A stretch of 64,000 nt of DNA from Paracoccus aeridis (lineage in GTDB: Bacteria; Pseudomonadota; Alphaproteobacteria; Rhodobacterales; Rhodobacteraceae): assembly GCF_004923205.2 (NCBI RefSeq), contig NZ_SELD02000037.1, positions 94,955 through 158,954 on the forward strand. Direction: 5' to 3'. This document shows positions 1 through 8,618 of the stretch, in pieces. Within the stretch, counting starts at the first letter, position 1. The number at the start of each line of letters is the position of its first letter. Below the pieces are notes generated by a model. That model worked only from the letters and a program-made list of their open reading frames with translations. It was not told where the DNA came from and searched no databases. The position numbers were made by a program, and so were the translations under genes.

Positions 1-915
1 CTGGACCTGCGGCTGGAAGCCGCGTCCGCGTCGCTGTTTGCCGACAACGTCAGGAAGGACGCGGGGTTCACCGTGCCGCATCCGCACTGGCCGCTGTCGT
101 CGCGCCGCGTCATGACCAGCGATTGGGTCCACGGCACGCCCATGGCCGATGTCGGTGCCATCCGCGCCGCCGGCCACGACACCGGCGCGCTCGCCTCGCG
201 CATGATCCAGCTGTTCCTGTCCCACGCGCTTCGCGACGGGTTCTTCCACGCCGACATGCACCAGGGAAACCTGCGCGTGGCCCCGAACGGCGACATCGTC
301 GCCTTCGACTTCGGAATCATGGGCGAGATCGACGAATACACCCGGCGCACCTACGCCGAGATCATCCTGGGCTTCATCCAGCGCGATTATCACCGCGTCG
401 CCCGGGTCCACTTCGAGGCGGGCTACGTGCCCCGCGACCAGAACATGGCCGAATTCGCGCGCGCGCTCCGCGCCGTGGGGGAGCCGATCTTCGGCGCCGA
501 CGCCAGTCGCATCTCCATGGCGAACCTGCTGTCCTACCTCTTCGAGGTAACGGAGCGGTTCGGCATGCAGACCCGGACCGAACTGATCCTGCTGCAGCGC
601 ACGATGGTCGTGGTCGAAGGCGTCGCCCGCTCGCTCGACCCGCAGATCAACATGTGGCAGGCGGCGCGCCCCGTGGTGGAAGACTACGTGCGCGACAATC
701 TCGGGCCCCGCGCCGCGGTCCGCGACATGCTGCGGGTCGCGCAGACCGTGTCGCGCTTCGGCCCGCTGCTGCCGGACATGATCGACACGAAGCTTCGCGA
801 CCTAGCCCGGACGGGGACCGTCGTGCGGGTCGAACGCGACCGGGGCACGATGAGGTGGCTCGCGGCTGCGGCCCTCGTCGTCGCCGGCGTCCTGGTGGGA
901 GCGGCGCTCGGCTGA
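1..915 (+). CDS. ubiB: UbiB/ABC1 family atypical kinase, 5'-truncated by window edge
   Basis: The frame is open from base 1, so the true start lies outside the window; the visible part is about 304 residues. It carries the ABC1/UbiB kinase signature FFHADMHQGNL, followed by a DFGIMG magnesium-binding motif about 30 residues later. The C-terminus ends in a hydrophobic segment (about the last 20 residues), as in UbiB proteins, which are anchored at the inner membrane. UbiB supports ubiquinone biosynthesis as an ATPase accessory factor rather than as a hydroxylase; that role is from family knowledge. An ABC1 paralogue with another lipid role cannot be excluded because the N-terminal KxGQ region is missing. 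Confidence 0.85.
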   Translation: MDLRLEAASASLFADNVRKDAGFTVPHPHWPLSSRRVMTSDWVHGTPMADVGAIRAAGHDTGALASRMIQLFLSHALRDGFFHADMHQGNLRVAPNGDIVAFDFGIMGEIDEYTRRTYAEIILGFIQRDYHRVARVHFEAGYVPRDQNMAEFARALRAVGEPIFGADASRISMANLLSYLFEVTERFGMQTRTELILLQRTMVVVEGVARSLDPQINMWQAARPVVEDYVRDNLGPRAAVRDMLRVAQTVSRFGPLLPDMIDTKLRDLARTGTVVRVERDRGTMRWLAAAALVVAGVLVGAALG

Positions 916-1109
916 TCGGGCGGCAGCTGGCCGCGTCGTCGCAGGGCCATGCGCGGGCCGGGGACACGCATGGCCGCGCAAGCCGCCAGCGCGACGATCC
1001 GGTTCCGCAAGCCGGCCGGACGAGAGCCGAAGCAGCAAGGCGAGCCATCGCATGACGGCGCTTACCACCTTGCGCCTGATCGCTGATGCCGCATCCGGGC
1101 CGCGCCTGT

Positions 1110-1784
1110 TCATCCGTCCGTGTCGCGCAGTGCCGTGACGTCGTCCTCCATCGTGCTGGCCCCGCCTTCCAGGGACAGGCGGACGCCGTCGGCCGTGATT
1201 TCGGCCCCGATCACGCGCGAATAAGCGCCGACATTCGCCCGGTCGATTACCGTTCCCGCCTTCAGGCTTTCAAGGCGGAAGCTGTAAAGACCGTCGGGCA
1301 GCACCGCCCCCGACGCGTGCCGGCCGACCCAGTCGACCTCGCCCTCGCCCAGGCCCACGTCCTCGCGCGAGACCTCCGCCCCGCGCGCATCCAGCGTCAC
1401 GAGCACGACCTGATCGGCATCCGGCGCGTGGTCGATCGTGAGCGTCAGGGGGCTGCCGTCGAACGACACCGGGGCAGTCGTCCGAACCTCCTTCCCGATC
1501 CACTGCGACACCGCCGACAAGCTTCCCCCCGACTGCGCGGCGATCTGCGCCAGCAGGTCGTTCGTCCGCACCTGCTGCTCGACGCCCGAGAACGTCGCCA
1601 GTTGCACCGCGAAGTCCGACCCTTCCATCGGGTTCAGCGGATCCTGGTTCTTGATCTGCGTCGTGAGCATTTTCAGGAACGTCTGGAAATCGCCGCCCGA
1701 AAACGAGGCGGCGGGTGCCCCGGCGGCCGATCCGGTGACCGGCGGCGTGGCGGTGCTGACTGCATTGACCATGTCGTTCCTCAT
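1110..1784 (-). CDS. flgD: Flagellar hook-capping protein FlgD
   Basis: A 224-residue protein, a normal FlgD length. Residues about 29-72 hold the conserved FlgD N-terminal block (FQTFLKMLTTQIKNQDPLNP followed by EGSDFAVQLATFSGVEQQ). The C-terminal half is the beta-rich FLG_ig/tudor region. FlgD forms the scaffold cap on the growing hook and is removed on hook completion. Its start overlaps the fliK stop by 4 nt (ATGA), so the two are translationally coupled. A second Met four codons in (position 1772) is an alternative start. Confidence 0.93.
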   Translation of the reverse strand: MRNDMVNAVSTATPPVTGSAAGAPAASFSGGDFQTFLKMLTTQIKNQDPLNPMEGSDFAVQLATFSGVEQQVRTNDLLAQIAAQSGGSLSAVSQWIGKEVRTTAPVSFDGSPLTLTIDHAPDADQVVLVTLDARGAEVSREDVGLGEGEVDWVGRHASGAVLPDGLYSFRLESLKAGTVIDRANVGAYSRVIGAEITADGVRLSLEGGASTMEDDVTALRDTDG

Positions 1785-3415
1785 ATCCTGATGTCGATGC
1801 GGGTGCCGTCGGTCCGCCCGCGCTGCGTCGCAGGTCTGGCGGGCTCCGCGACAATCCCCGCGGCCGACCCGCCGTGAACACCCCTGTCATGCTGGTCGGC
1901 AAACTGTGCCGCCTGCCGGCCGGCCGATTGCCCTCCGCTGCCCTGCGGATCGCCCTGCGCCATGAAGTCCAGCAGCGGCTGCTCGACCCCGCCTTGCCGC
2001 AGTTCCCTGACGAGGAGATCCGCGTGACGCCGGACGAGATCCAGCGTTTCGGGCCGCTCGACGACCAGCCCGACATGCAGAACGGCGCTGTCGCCCGAGA
2101 TCGTGACCTTGACCCGCCCGAGCTCGTGCGGGTTCAGCATGATCTCCGTCGAGCCCTCGCGCTGCGCGACGATCACGTCCGCGATCTGCACGAGCGGCGC
2201 ATGGGCGGCGTGAGCCGCGGCGCGCAGAGGGATGGCGGCGGGAGACGCTTCGGACGGCGCGACTGGCACCGCGAAGGACAGCGCGGCCGCGGCGAGCGGC
2301 TGGTCCGGAAGGGGAACGTTCCTGACCTCTGCCAAAGGCTCGGCCACAGCAAGGTCGCTTGGGTCCGGCGGCGTGGCAGCAACCACGTGCAGCCTCGGCC
2401 GGGCCGCGTCGAGCCGGTCCCGGAGTACCCGGCGATCAACAATCGCGTCGTCCCTATCGTGCGTTTCACTGCCGTCCCCCGGCGCGTCGCCACTTTGAGG
2501 CTTGCGTGCGGGATTGCCGATCTGTTCCAGCAGCCGAAGCTCCGCCTGTCGTGCTGCTGGTTCCCACGCCGGTATCTTGCCGGCCTCCTGCGTCAAGCCG
2601 GAACCCTCTGCCGCCACTTGCGTCGCGGAACGAACGGGCGCTGTTTCCCGCTGTGGAATCTCGGCCACAGGCTTCATCGACGTTTCTGCAGCCCGAGTCT
2701 CACGCGCACTAGGGCGGGTGGGGGCCAGATCCCGCTGCACGAAATCCGTCGTAGCAGCCGCCGCAGCCGCATTGAGAACCAGCGCGGCGCCGCCCTCACC
2801 AGAGGGCGCGGACCTTGCTGCGCCATTGGAGTTCACCTCCTGCGCCGGTAGCGAACTGGCAGGCTGGGGGACACGCAACAGGCTGCTCGGACCGGCCTCG
2901 GCCTGCGACGGTGACGAGGGCACGTCGGGTTTTTTTTCCAACGCGGTGGTCGGCCCCTGATCTGCCTGCATCGTGGGCAAGGTTCCCTGTTGCACCGTCG
3001 TACTATCGTCGGGAAGACGAAGCTCATGCAAAGGAACGCTTGCAGGCATCGTGAGCGCCCGTGCCCGTGCCGCGATCTCGTGCGACATCTCAGCATCCGC
3101 CGGTCCCCCACCGGCACCATCGGCCACCGCTTGCCGAGGCAGGCCAGGTTGCGGAAGCGCGGGCGAGACGAGGGGAAGGCCGATCGGCGGCACGGCCGGC
3201 TCGTCGACCTGGTCCGAGGGCTCGTCCACGGTCGCGGGATCGGCTTCGACGACCTGCTCCGTCGCCGTCGACGGTTCCTCGACGTGCCGGGGCTCGATCG
3301 CGGAGGTCAGGGCCGCCATCACCACCTCGAACGCACTCTCCGCAGCTGGCGGCGCCCTGTCGGCCCCGGGACGCGGGCTGGGGCCGGTCTTGAACTGGAT
3401 CGCAGCTGCGTGCAT
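1781..3415 (-). CDS. fliK: Flagellar hook-length control protein FliK
   Basis: A 544-residue protein. The long N-terminal part (about 1-400) is rich in Ala, Pro and Glu and of low complexity, as in FliK rulers. Residues about 415-485 match the conserved FliK C-terminal (Flg_hook) domain: a stretch beginning EIMLNPHELGRVKVTIS and continuing to LVRRHADLLVRELRQGG. FliK measures hook length and switches export specificity at the FlhB gate. A Gly/Gln/His-rich tail follows the domain. It lies first in a two-gene minus-strand unit with flgD and is divergent from the rod-protein gene across a roughly 100 bp AT-richer gap. Confidence 0.9.
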   Translation of the reverse strand: MHAAAIQFKTGPSPRPGADRAPPAAESAFEVVMAALTSAIEPRHVEEPSTATEQVVEADPATVDEPSDQVDEPAVPPIGLPLVSPALPQPGLPRQAVADGAGGGPADAEMSHEIAARARALTMPASVPLHELRLPDDSTTVQQGTLPTMQADQGPTTALEKKPDVPSSPSQAEAGPSSLLRVPQPASSLPAQEVNSNGAARSAPSGEGGAALVLNAAAAAATTDFVQRDLAPTRPSARETRAAETSMKPVAEIPQRETAPVRSATQVAAEGSGLTQEAGKIPAWEPAARQAELRLLEQIGNPARKPQSGDAPGDGSETHDRDDAIVDRRVLRDRLDAARPRLHVVAATPPDPSDLAVAEPLAEVRNVPLPDQPLAAAALSFAVPVAPSEASPAAIPLRAAAHAAHAPLVQIADVIVAQREGSTEIMLNPHELGRVKVTISGDSAVLHVGLVVERPETLDLVRRHADLLVRELRQGGVEQPLLDFMAQGDPQGSGGQSAGRQAAQFADQHDRGVHGGSAAGIVAEPARPATQRGRTDGTRIDIRI

Positions 3416-3454
3416 CTGATTCCCACCTGAATACCTGTTCCTAGCATCCCCAGA

Positions 3455-3469
3455 TTACCGAATTCTTTA
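3455..3469. promoter_or_regulatory. Possible CtrA-like binding site in the fliK / rod-protein divergent region
   Basis: TTAC-N7-TTTA resembles the CtrA full site TTAA-N7-TTAA with two mismatches. It lies in the short AT-rich gap between divergent flagellar genes. CtrA controls flagellar genes in many Rhodobacteraceae, and this window also encodes ChpT, the phosphotransferase upstream of CtrA. The match is imperfect, so this is a suggestion only. Confidence 0.25.
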
Positions 3470-3516
3470 CCGCTTCCTGCTAATGCGGATCTTGCGACCA
3501 AGACAGGCAGGAACTC

Positions 3517-3756
3517 ATGAAAATTGCATTCAATCCAGACGGCCCGCCGGCTGCAGTGCGCGGCAAGACACAGGCCGATCAACTCGAATCAGCTTTTTTG
3601 GCTGAAATGCTGAAATACACCGGCGTCGATGCCTCTGGGTCGTTTTCCGGGGGAATCGGTGAATCGCAATTCGCAAGCTGGCTGACCGAGCAACGCGCCG
3701 ACGCGCTTTCGCGCCGGATCGACCTGAAGTTTGCCGAATCGCTGGTGGCACGATGA
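3517..3756 (+). CDS. flgJ: Rod-binding protein, FlgJ N-terminal-like
   Basis: A 79-residue protein resembling only the N-terminal rod-capping half of FlgJ: a start with Lys/Ala-rich residues, then QLESAFLAEMLKYTG, and a Gly/Phe segment ending in a helix with WLTEQRADALSRRIDL. The muramidase domain of enterobacterial FlgJ is absent, which is usual in alphaproteobacteria, where the muramidase is a separate protein. Predicted role is rod assembly in the periplasm. The next gene starts 4 nt before its stop, so they are coupled. AGGCAGGA lies upstream of the ATG. Confidence 0.75.
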   Translation: MKIAFNPDGPPAAVRGKTQADQLESAFLAEMLKYTGVDASGSFSGGIGESQFASWLTEQRADALSRRIDLKFAESLVAR

Positions 3757-4061
3757 TCGCGTTCGTGAAACGGCTGGACGAAGCCGGCGCGGCGCTTGAC
3801 CGGCATGACCCCGAAACGGCGCTAACCCTGCTGCAATCCCTTGAAGACGGCGGACGCACGCTGGACCAGGCGGACGCGGCAAGGTGCCGCCGCTTGGTCC
3901 AGCGCATGGCAACGATTGCGGAAGCCCAGCGCCAAGGGATCAAGGCCGCAATAGACGGAGTCACGGCCGCCCGGCGTGCCGCGGCGAGCCTGCAGACCTA
4001 CGACAATTCGGGCCGCAGGCAGATCGAAACCACCGCCTTTCCCAAGGCGCGGCGGTTTTGA
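3753..4061 (+). CDS. Small helical flagellar protein, FlgN-like chaperone candidate
   Basis: A 102-residue, Ala/Gln/Arg-rich, mostly helical protein overlapping the upstream rod-protein gene by 4 nt. Its size, helical pattern and a C-terminal YDNSGRRQ-type segment resemble FlgN export chaperones, which escort the hook-filament junction proteins FlgK and FlgL. The similarity is weak by eye and no catalytic motif is visible. Its position between a rod protein and flagellin supports a flagellar role. It could also be an unnamed Rhodobacteraceae flagellar protein. Confidence 0.6.
   Translation: MIAFVKRLDEAGAALDRHDPETALTLLQSLEDGGRTLDQADAARCRRLVQRMATIAEAQRQGIKAAIDGVTAARRAAASLQTYDNSGRRQIETTAFPKARRF
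4032..4059 (+). terminator. Hairpin plus T-run overlapping the end of the FlgN-like gene
   Basis: ACCGCC (4032-4037) pairs with GGCGGT (4051-4056), with an inner CGCC/GGCG pairing, followed by TTTT. It overlaps the stop codon of the small flagellar gene and could separate it from flagellin transcription. The loop is imperfect, so confidence is low. Confidence 0.35.
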
Positions 4062-4233
4062 ATAAAGCTTTCCGGCTTTCGGATTTGAGCGGAGCTACGG
4101 AATTCACTAGCTCTTAAGGTGTCCCGTCTAGAACGGTGATCGCATCGAACGGTGCAAGGGCAAATGGAAGCCCATGGGTCAGAAGGCCTTTTCGTCAACA
4201 GTCGGGCTTGGCAGCCCATGAACGGAGGACAAA

Positions 4234-5457
4234 ATGTCCAGCATTCTGACCAACAACGGCGCCATGGTGGCGCTGCAGACCCTCAAGGGGGTCAACGCAA
4301 ACCTGGCGAAGACCCAGGACCAGATCTCGACCGGCAAGGCCGTTTCGACGGCCAAGGACAACGCCGCGGTCTGGGCGATCTCCAAGACGATGGAAGCGGA
4401 TGTGAGCGGGTTCAAGGCGATCTCGTCCGGCCTGTCGATGGCCGGCGCCGCGGTCGGGACCGCCCGCGAGGGCGCGGAAGACATCCAGAAGACCTTGGGC
4501 AAGATCCGCGACACCATCATCTCGGCGCAGAACGCGACCTCGGACACCGACCGGGGAAAACTGCAGAACGACGTCGTCAACCTGCGCAGCCAGATCGAGA
4601 ACATCGTGAAGGGTTCGCAGGTGAACGGGCTGAACCTGCTGGATGGCAGCGCCGGCACCGTGAACTTCCTCGCCTCGGTCGACCGTTCGGCCGCCGGCAC
4701 GACCACGTCGACCATCGCGGTCGCAAGCCAGGATCTGTCGGTGGGCAACTACGTGGCGAAGAACATCTTCACCACGTCGGGCACGGCGTCGGCGTCGGGC
4801 GACAGCGCGGTGATGTCGCTGGACGCGGGCGACACGACGGGGGTCACGCTGACGGTCGGCGGGGGCGGTGACACGCTGGCCGCAGGCGACAGCATCTCGA
4901 TCCGCATCGGCGACAAGGAAGCGACCTACACCGTCACCGATTCGGACGCGGCCTCGGCCACGCCGAACGATGTCGTGGCAGTCGGCCTGAAGTCGGCGAT
5001 CGAAAAGCTGGGCGTGCCCGGTCTTGCGGTGGACTACGACTCGGGCAACCCGGGCGAACTGACGATCAAGTCGGGCGCGACCGCGACCACGAATGACCTC
5101 GCCATTTCGGCGCGGTTCCAGAACGCCGGATCCGGCGGTCTGGGCGCACTGGGCGCGATCAACGTCTCGACGGCAGCGGGGGCTACGGCCGCCATGGCGT
5201 CGATCGAGACGCTGATGAAGACCGCCACCGACGCGGCCGCGGCGTTCGGGTCGGCCGGCACCCGGATCGAAGGTCAGGCCAACTTCATCTCGAAGCTGAC
5301 CGACTCGCTCAAGACCGGCATCGGCGCGCTGGTGGACGCCGACATGGAGGAGGCCTCGGCCCGCCTTCAGGCGCTGCAGACGCAGCAGCAGCTGGGCATC
5401 CAGTCGCTGTCGATCGCCAACCAGGCGCCGCAGTCGATCCTGTCGCTGTTCCGCTGA
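4234..5457 (+). CDS. fliC: Flagellin
   Basis: A 407-residue flagellin. The N-terminal D0/D1 region (about 1-140) has the typical SSILTNNGAMVALQTLKGVN start and QISTGKAVSTAKDNAAVWAIS. The variable centre (about 150-310) is Thr/Ser/Gly/Asp-rich. The C-terminal D0 helix (about 340-407) ends QQQLGIQSLSIANQAPQSIL. It polymerises into the filament after export through the flagellar type III apparatus. GGAGGA lies 6 nt before the ATG. About 170 bp of leader precede it, without a clear sigma-28 or sigma-54 promoter. It is followed by a strong hairpin and then flaF/flbT, which control flagellin translation. Confidence 0.95.
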   Translation: MSSILTNNGAMVALQTLKGVNANLAKTQDQISTGKAVSTAKDNAAVWAISKTMEADVSGFKAISSGLSMAGAAVGTAREGAEDIQKTLGKIRDTIISAQNATSDTDRGKLQNDVVNLRSQIENIVKGSQVNGLNLLDGSAGTVNFLASVDRSAAGTTTSTIAVASQDLSVGNYVAKNIFTTSGTASASGDSAVMSLDAGDTTGVTLTVGGGGDTLAAGDSISIRIGDKEATYTVTDSDAASATPNDVVAVGLKSAIEKLGVPGLAVDYDSGNPGELTIKSGATATTNDLAISARFQNAGSGGLGALGAINVSTAAGATAAMASIETLMKTATDAAAAFGSAGTRIEGQANFISKLTDSLKTGIGALVDADMEEASARLQALQTQQQLGIQSLSIANQAPQSILSLFR

Positions 5458-5467
5458 CCTGAACAGA

Positions 5468-5496
5468 CCGGGGCGCCAGGACGGCGCCCCGGCTTT
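5468..5496 (+). terminator. Hairpin after flagellin
   Basis: A perfect 10 bp stem, CCGGGGCGCC (5468-5477) and GGCGCCCCGG (5483-5492), with a 5 nt loop, followed by CTTTCG. It lies 10 nt after the flagellin stop and 26 nt before the flaF ATG. It can act as a partial terminator or as a 3' stabiliser that lets flagellin mRNA accumulate over flaF-flbT. Confidence 0.7.
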
Positions 5497-5522
5497 CGCC
5501 ACACAGTCGAGGGAACGACCCG

Positions 5523-5891
5523 ATGAACGCGCACGCTCTTGCCCGCGCCGGCAGCCCGTTTGCCGCCACCCAGATCCGCACCGATCGAGACAACGAATAC
5601 GACGCCTTCACCCGCGTCACCCGCCGCCTGAAGGCAGCCGATCCCTCGGGACGCGGCGCGGCCGCGGGCGAGGCGGTTCACATGAACACGCAGCTGTGGT
5701 CCGCGCTCGCGTCCGACCTTGCGTTGCCCGACAACGCGCTTCCCGACGAACTCAAGGCGCAGCTCCTGTCGCTGGCGCTGTTTTCGGTGCGCCACGGGTT
5801 CCGCGTCGCCGCCGGCGACGGCGACCTGTCCGCGCTGATCGAGATCAACAGCAGCATCATGGCCGGGCTGCGCGGGCCGGTGCGGGGATGA
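5523..5891 (+). CDS. flaF: Flagellar biosynthesis regulator FlaF
   Basis: A 122-residue protein with the FlaF pattern: an N-terminal EYDAFTRVTRRL segment, a central NTQLWSALASDLALPDN block, and a helical ELKAQLLSLALFSVRHG near the C-terminus. In alphaproteobacteria FlaF is needed for flagellin secretion/translation and works with FlbT. It lies directly downstream of flagellin and overlaps flbT by 4 nt (ATGA). Confidence 0.92.
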   Translation: MNAHALARAGSPFAATQIRTDRDNEYDAFTRVTRRLKAADPSGRGAAAGEAVHMNTQLWSALASDLALPDNALPDELKAQLLSLALFSVRHGFRVAAGDGDLSALIEINSSIMAGLRGPVRG

Positions 5892-6292
5892 GCGGGCTCG
5901 TCATCAAGCTGGCCCCGAACGAACGGCTGCTGATCAACGGCGCCATCATCGAGAACGGGGACCGGCGCACGCGCATCTCGATCCGCAGCCCGAACGCAAA
6001 CGTCCTCCGCCTGAAGGACGCGCTGCACCCTGACCAGGCGAGCACGCCGGTGGCGCGGGTCTGCTATGTCGCGCAGCTGCTTCTGTCGGGCGACGCCGAC
6101 CGGGCCGAGGGGCATGCGCAGCTGCTCGTCGGGCTGGAACAGCTGAGCCAGGTCTTCTCGGACTACGACAGCCGGCTGATCATCGACGACGCGACCGCCG
6201 CGGTGCTGCAGTCCAACTACTACCAGGCGCTGCGCCGCCTGCGCGGGTTGTTGCCGCGCGAGGCGCGGCTGCTGGCCTCCGCGCGGCAATGA
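5888..6292 (+). CDS. flbT: Flagellar biosynthesis repressor FlbT
   Basis: A 134-residue protein starting MSGLVIKLAPNERLLINGAI and containing the FlbT core with RVCYVAQLLLSGD in the middle and ALRRLRGLLPRE near the end. FlbT binds the 5' leader of flagellin mRNA and lowers its stability when flagellar assembly is incomplete (family knowledge, Caulobacter/Brucella). The start is fixed by the ATGA overlap with flaF. Its stop also overlaps the next start by 4 nt, so flaF-flbT-DUF1217 form one coupled unit. Confidence 0.92.
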   Translation: MSGLVIKLAPNERLLINGAIIENGDRRTRISIRSPNANVLRLKDALHPDQASTPVARVCYVAQLLLSGDADRAEGHAQLLVGLEQLSQVFSDYDSRLIIDDATAAVLQSNYYQALRRLRGLLPREARLLASARQ

Positions 6293-7056
6293 CCGGGATC
6301 GCGGTGGGCCTGCCGGGCTACGCGGGCTGGCGGGTGCTGAACCGCACGATGGCGGCGCAGCAGGCCGTTGTCGCCCGCGACCCGGTGCTGAACCGCGATC
6401 ACGACTACTTCCGCGAGAAGATGAAGACGATCGCATCTGCCGAGGAGTTCGTGGCGGATTACCGGCTGATGAAGCTGTCGCTGACCTCGGCGGGGCTCGA
6501 GGGCGACCTGCAAAGCCGCTTCTTCATCCGCAAGGTGCTCGAATCGGACCTGTCCGATCCGAAGAGCTTTGCCAACCGGCTGACCGACAAGCGCTACGCG
6601 GCCTTTGCGAAGTCGATCACCGCCGCGATGGGCAGCCCGGGCGGCGCCGCGATCGAGAACGTGATCGGGAACCACCGGCAGGCCGAACTGGAAGCGCGGG
6701 TCGGCGCCGTCGATCCCGATCTTCGCGTGGCGCTGTACGCCAGGCGCGAGATCGCGACGATCGCGTCGGCTCCGTCGACCGAGAACACGAAGTGGTACCA
6801 GATCCTGGGCAGCTCCCCGCTTCGCAAGGTCGTCGCGGGCGCGTTCGGGATCGGCACGTCCTACGCCAAGCTGCCGCTCGACAGGCAGCTCGATGAATTC
6901 AGGAACGCCGCAGGAAAGCTGTTCGGCACGTCGGATGCAAAGGCGATCGCCGAGCCCGCGAACATGGAAAAGCTGATCCAGCGTTTCCTGATCCGGTCGC
7001 AGGCGACGCAGGGGACGACAAGCAATTACTCGGCTGCCTTGCAGCTTCTGCGTTGA
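6289..7056 (+). CDS. DUF1217 flagellar-associated protein
   Basis: A 255-residue protein with two similar helical blocks typical of DUF1217: one around residues 45-100 (SAEEFVADYRLMKLSLTSAG, then SRFFIRKVLESDL and FANRLTDKRY), and another near the C-terminus. DUF1217 proteins occur in alphaproteobacterial flagellar loci and are of uncertain role. It is coupled to flbT by an ATGA overlap, which supports a flagellar function. No signal peptide or membrane segment is seen. Confidence 0.8.
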   Translation: MTGIAVGLPGYAGWRVLNRTMAAQQAVVARDPVLNRDHDYFREKMKTIASAEEFVADYRLMKLSLTSAGLEGDLQSRFFIRKVLESDLSDPKSFANRLTDKRYAAFAKSITAAMGSPGGAAIENVIGNHRQAELEARVGAVDPDLRVALYARREIATIASAPSTENTKWYQILGSSPLRKVVAGAFGIGTSYAKLPLDRQLDEFRNAAGKLFGTSDAKAIAEPANMEKLIQRFLIRSQATQGTTSNYSAALQLLR

Positions 7057-7421
7057 CCGGAACGGCCTGACGGTCGCCGGTCCACCGTCCGGCCAGGTTC
7101 TGCCGGGACGACGCTGCGACACTTTCGTCCGGTCGCGTGGAAGGCGGGCGGCGTGTCGCGACGGGAACGCTCGCCGACGGTGGGTCGCCGCCCTCGTCCG
7201 CGCCGCCGCCCTGCCGCACCTGGCAGGTGTCCATGGGGGTCCGGCCCAATCCCGACAGGGCAGCGCGCGATACGGCACCATGACGCGGGAGGGTACGCGG
7301 AAAGCACGCGACGGTTCGCGTCGTCGTTGAGCAGAAGCCCGCCGCCTGCTAACATGACGAGGTTCCGCTCGACCGGACCAGAACCGACCGCCGGCGAAAC
7401 GGCGGCTTTCCGAGGAGACAG
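7057..7421. other. Intergenic region with no recognisable gene
   Basis: About 365 bp between the flagellar cluster and a small secreted-protein gene. No ORF with convincing codon use, RNA gene or repeat was recognised. A short CCGCC/GGCGG inverted repeat lies just upstream of the next Shine-Dalgarno (around 7389-7405). Confidence 0.5.
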
Positions 7422-7724
7422 ATGATGCTGAAACCCGCAGTTATCGTGGCCGCCGTGTTGCTGACGGCTCCGTTCGCGGTCGCCGGCCCGATCGATTCGG
7501 CCTGCCACGGCTCTGACCGGCGCGGATCGGCCCGCCTGTGCGGCTGTATCCAGCAGGTCGCCGACATGACGCTGTCGCGCGCAGAGCAGCGCCGGGCGGC
7601 CAGCTTCTTCCGCGACGCAGAGAAGGCGCAGGCGGTGCGGATGTCCAAGCGCGACGCCGACAACGCGTTCTGGGCGCGCTACAAGAACTTCGCCAACACC
7701 GCGCAGGCCTATTGCTCGCGCTGA
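7422..7724 (+). CDS. Small secreted cysteine-containing protein, unknown function
   Basis: A 100-residue protein with an N-terminal signal peptide (a hydrophobic run ending AVAG at about residue 22) and a mature part with four Cys (CHGSDRRGSARLCGC early, and a Cys two residues from the end). The segment IQQVADMTLSRAEQRR is a pattern I associate with a conserved Rhodobacteraceae family that is sometimes labelled arginine transporter without support. A GAGGAG Shine-Dalgarno precedes the ATG, and a second ATG follows directly. Likely periplasmic; function unknown. Confidence 0.75.
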   Translation: MMLKPAVIVAAVLLTAPFAVAGPIDSACHGSDRRGSARLCGCIQQVADMTLSRAEQRRAASFFRDAEKAQAVRMSKRDADNAFWARYKNFANTAQAYCSR

Positions 7725-7913
7725 TCCCGGTCCGGGCCGGCCCCCGGACCCGTCGGCCAGGCGCGCATACCAGCGGGCCGGCTTTCCCGAGCGCGTCGCG
7801 GGATCGGTGCAACACGCACCGGCGCGCGACGTGCAGCCTGCGGCGCATGGACCATGCGACATGCCGGCCCCTGGCAAAAGACACCTGACCGCGAGCCCGG
7901 GGGACAGCGACCC

Positions 7914-8618
7914 ATGATCGACATCGTCGTCCTGACCGGTGCGGGGCTTTCGGCCGAAAGCGGGCTCAGGACGTTCCGCGACAGCGGCGGTCTGTGGGAG
8001 GATCACGCGGTCGAGGACGTGGCGACACCGGCCGCGTTCCGACGCAATCCCGACCTGGTCCACCGCTTCTACAACGAACGCCGGCGGCAGGCGCGGTCGG
8101 CGCAGCCGAACGCCGCGCACCGGGCGCTTGCGCGCCTGTCGCGCCAGCCAGGCGTCCTCGTCGTCACCCAGAACGTCGACGACCTGCTGGACCGGGCCGG
8201 CGCGCAGGGCGTGATCCACATGCACGGAGCGCTCAACCGCGGCATCTGCGCGGCCTGCGGCAATCGCTTCGCCGTGACGGGCGACCTTGCCACGGCAGAT
8301 CCCTGCCCCGCCTGCGGCGCGGCGGCGCTGCGGCCCGACATCGTCTGGTTCGGCGAGATGCCGCAGCAGATGGAATTGATCATGGGCGCGCTGCAGACCG
8401 CGCGCACCTTCGCGGCGATCGGCACGTCGGGGCAGGTCTACCCGGCCGCGGGCTTCGTCGAGATCGCCAACGGCAGCGGCGCCGACTGCGTCGAGATCAA
8501 CCTCGATCCGCACCGCAGCTCGCCCCTGTTCCATCGTCACATCGCGGGCCCCGCCACCACGACGGTCCCCGCCTGGGTGGATGAGGTCATCGGGCCTGCG
8601 GCGTCCGGCGACCGCTGA
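7914..8618 (+). CDS. cobB: NAD-dependent protein deacylase, sirtuin CobB-type
   Basis: A 234-residue class III sirtuin. Visible motifs are GAGLSAESGLRTFR (residues 9-22, NAD binding), TQNVDDL (85-91), the catalytic His in HMHG (about 104), and a zinc ribbon with CxxC pairs at about 112/115 and 131/134. It removes acetyl or succinyl groups from lysines using NAD. The chosen start follows a GGGGGACAG ribosome site; an upstream in-frame Met lacks one. Its last 32 nt overlap the 3' end of the convergent mnmH gene. Confidence 0.93.
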   Translation: MIDIVVLTGAGLSAESGLRTFRDSGGLWEDHAVEDVATPAAFRRNPDLVHRFYNERRRQARSAQPNAAHRALARLSRQPGVLVVTQNVDDLLDRAGAQGVIHMHGALNRGICAACGNRFAVTGDLATADPCPACGAAALRPDIVWFGEMPQQMELIMGALQTARTFAAIGTSGQVYPAAGFVEIANGSGADCVEINLDPHRSSPLFHRHIAGPATTTVPAWVDEVIGPAASGDR

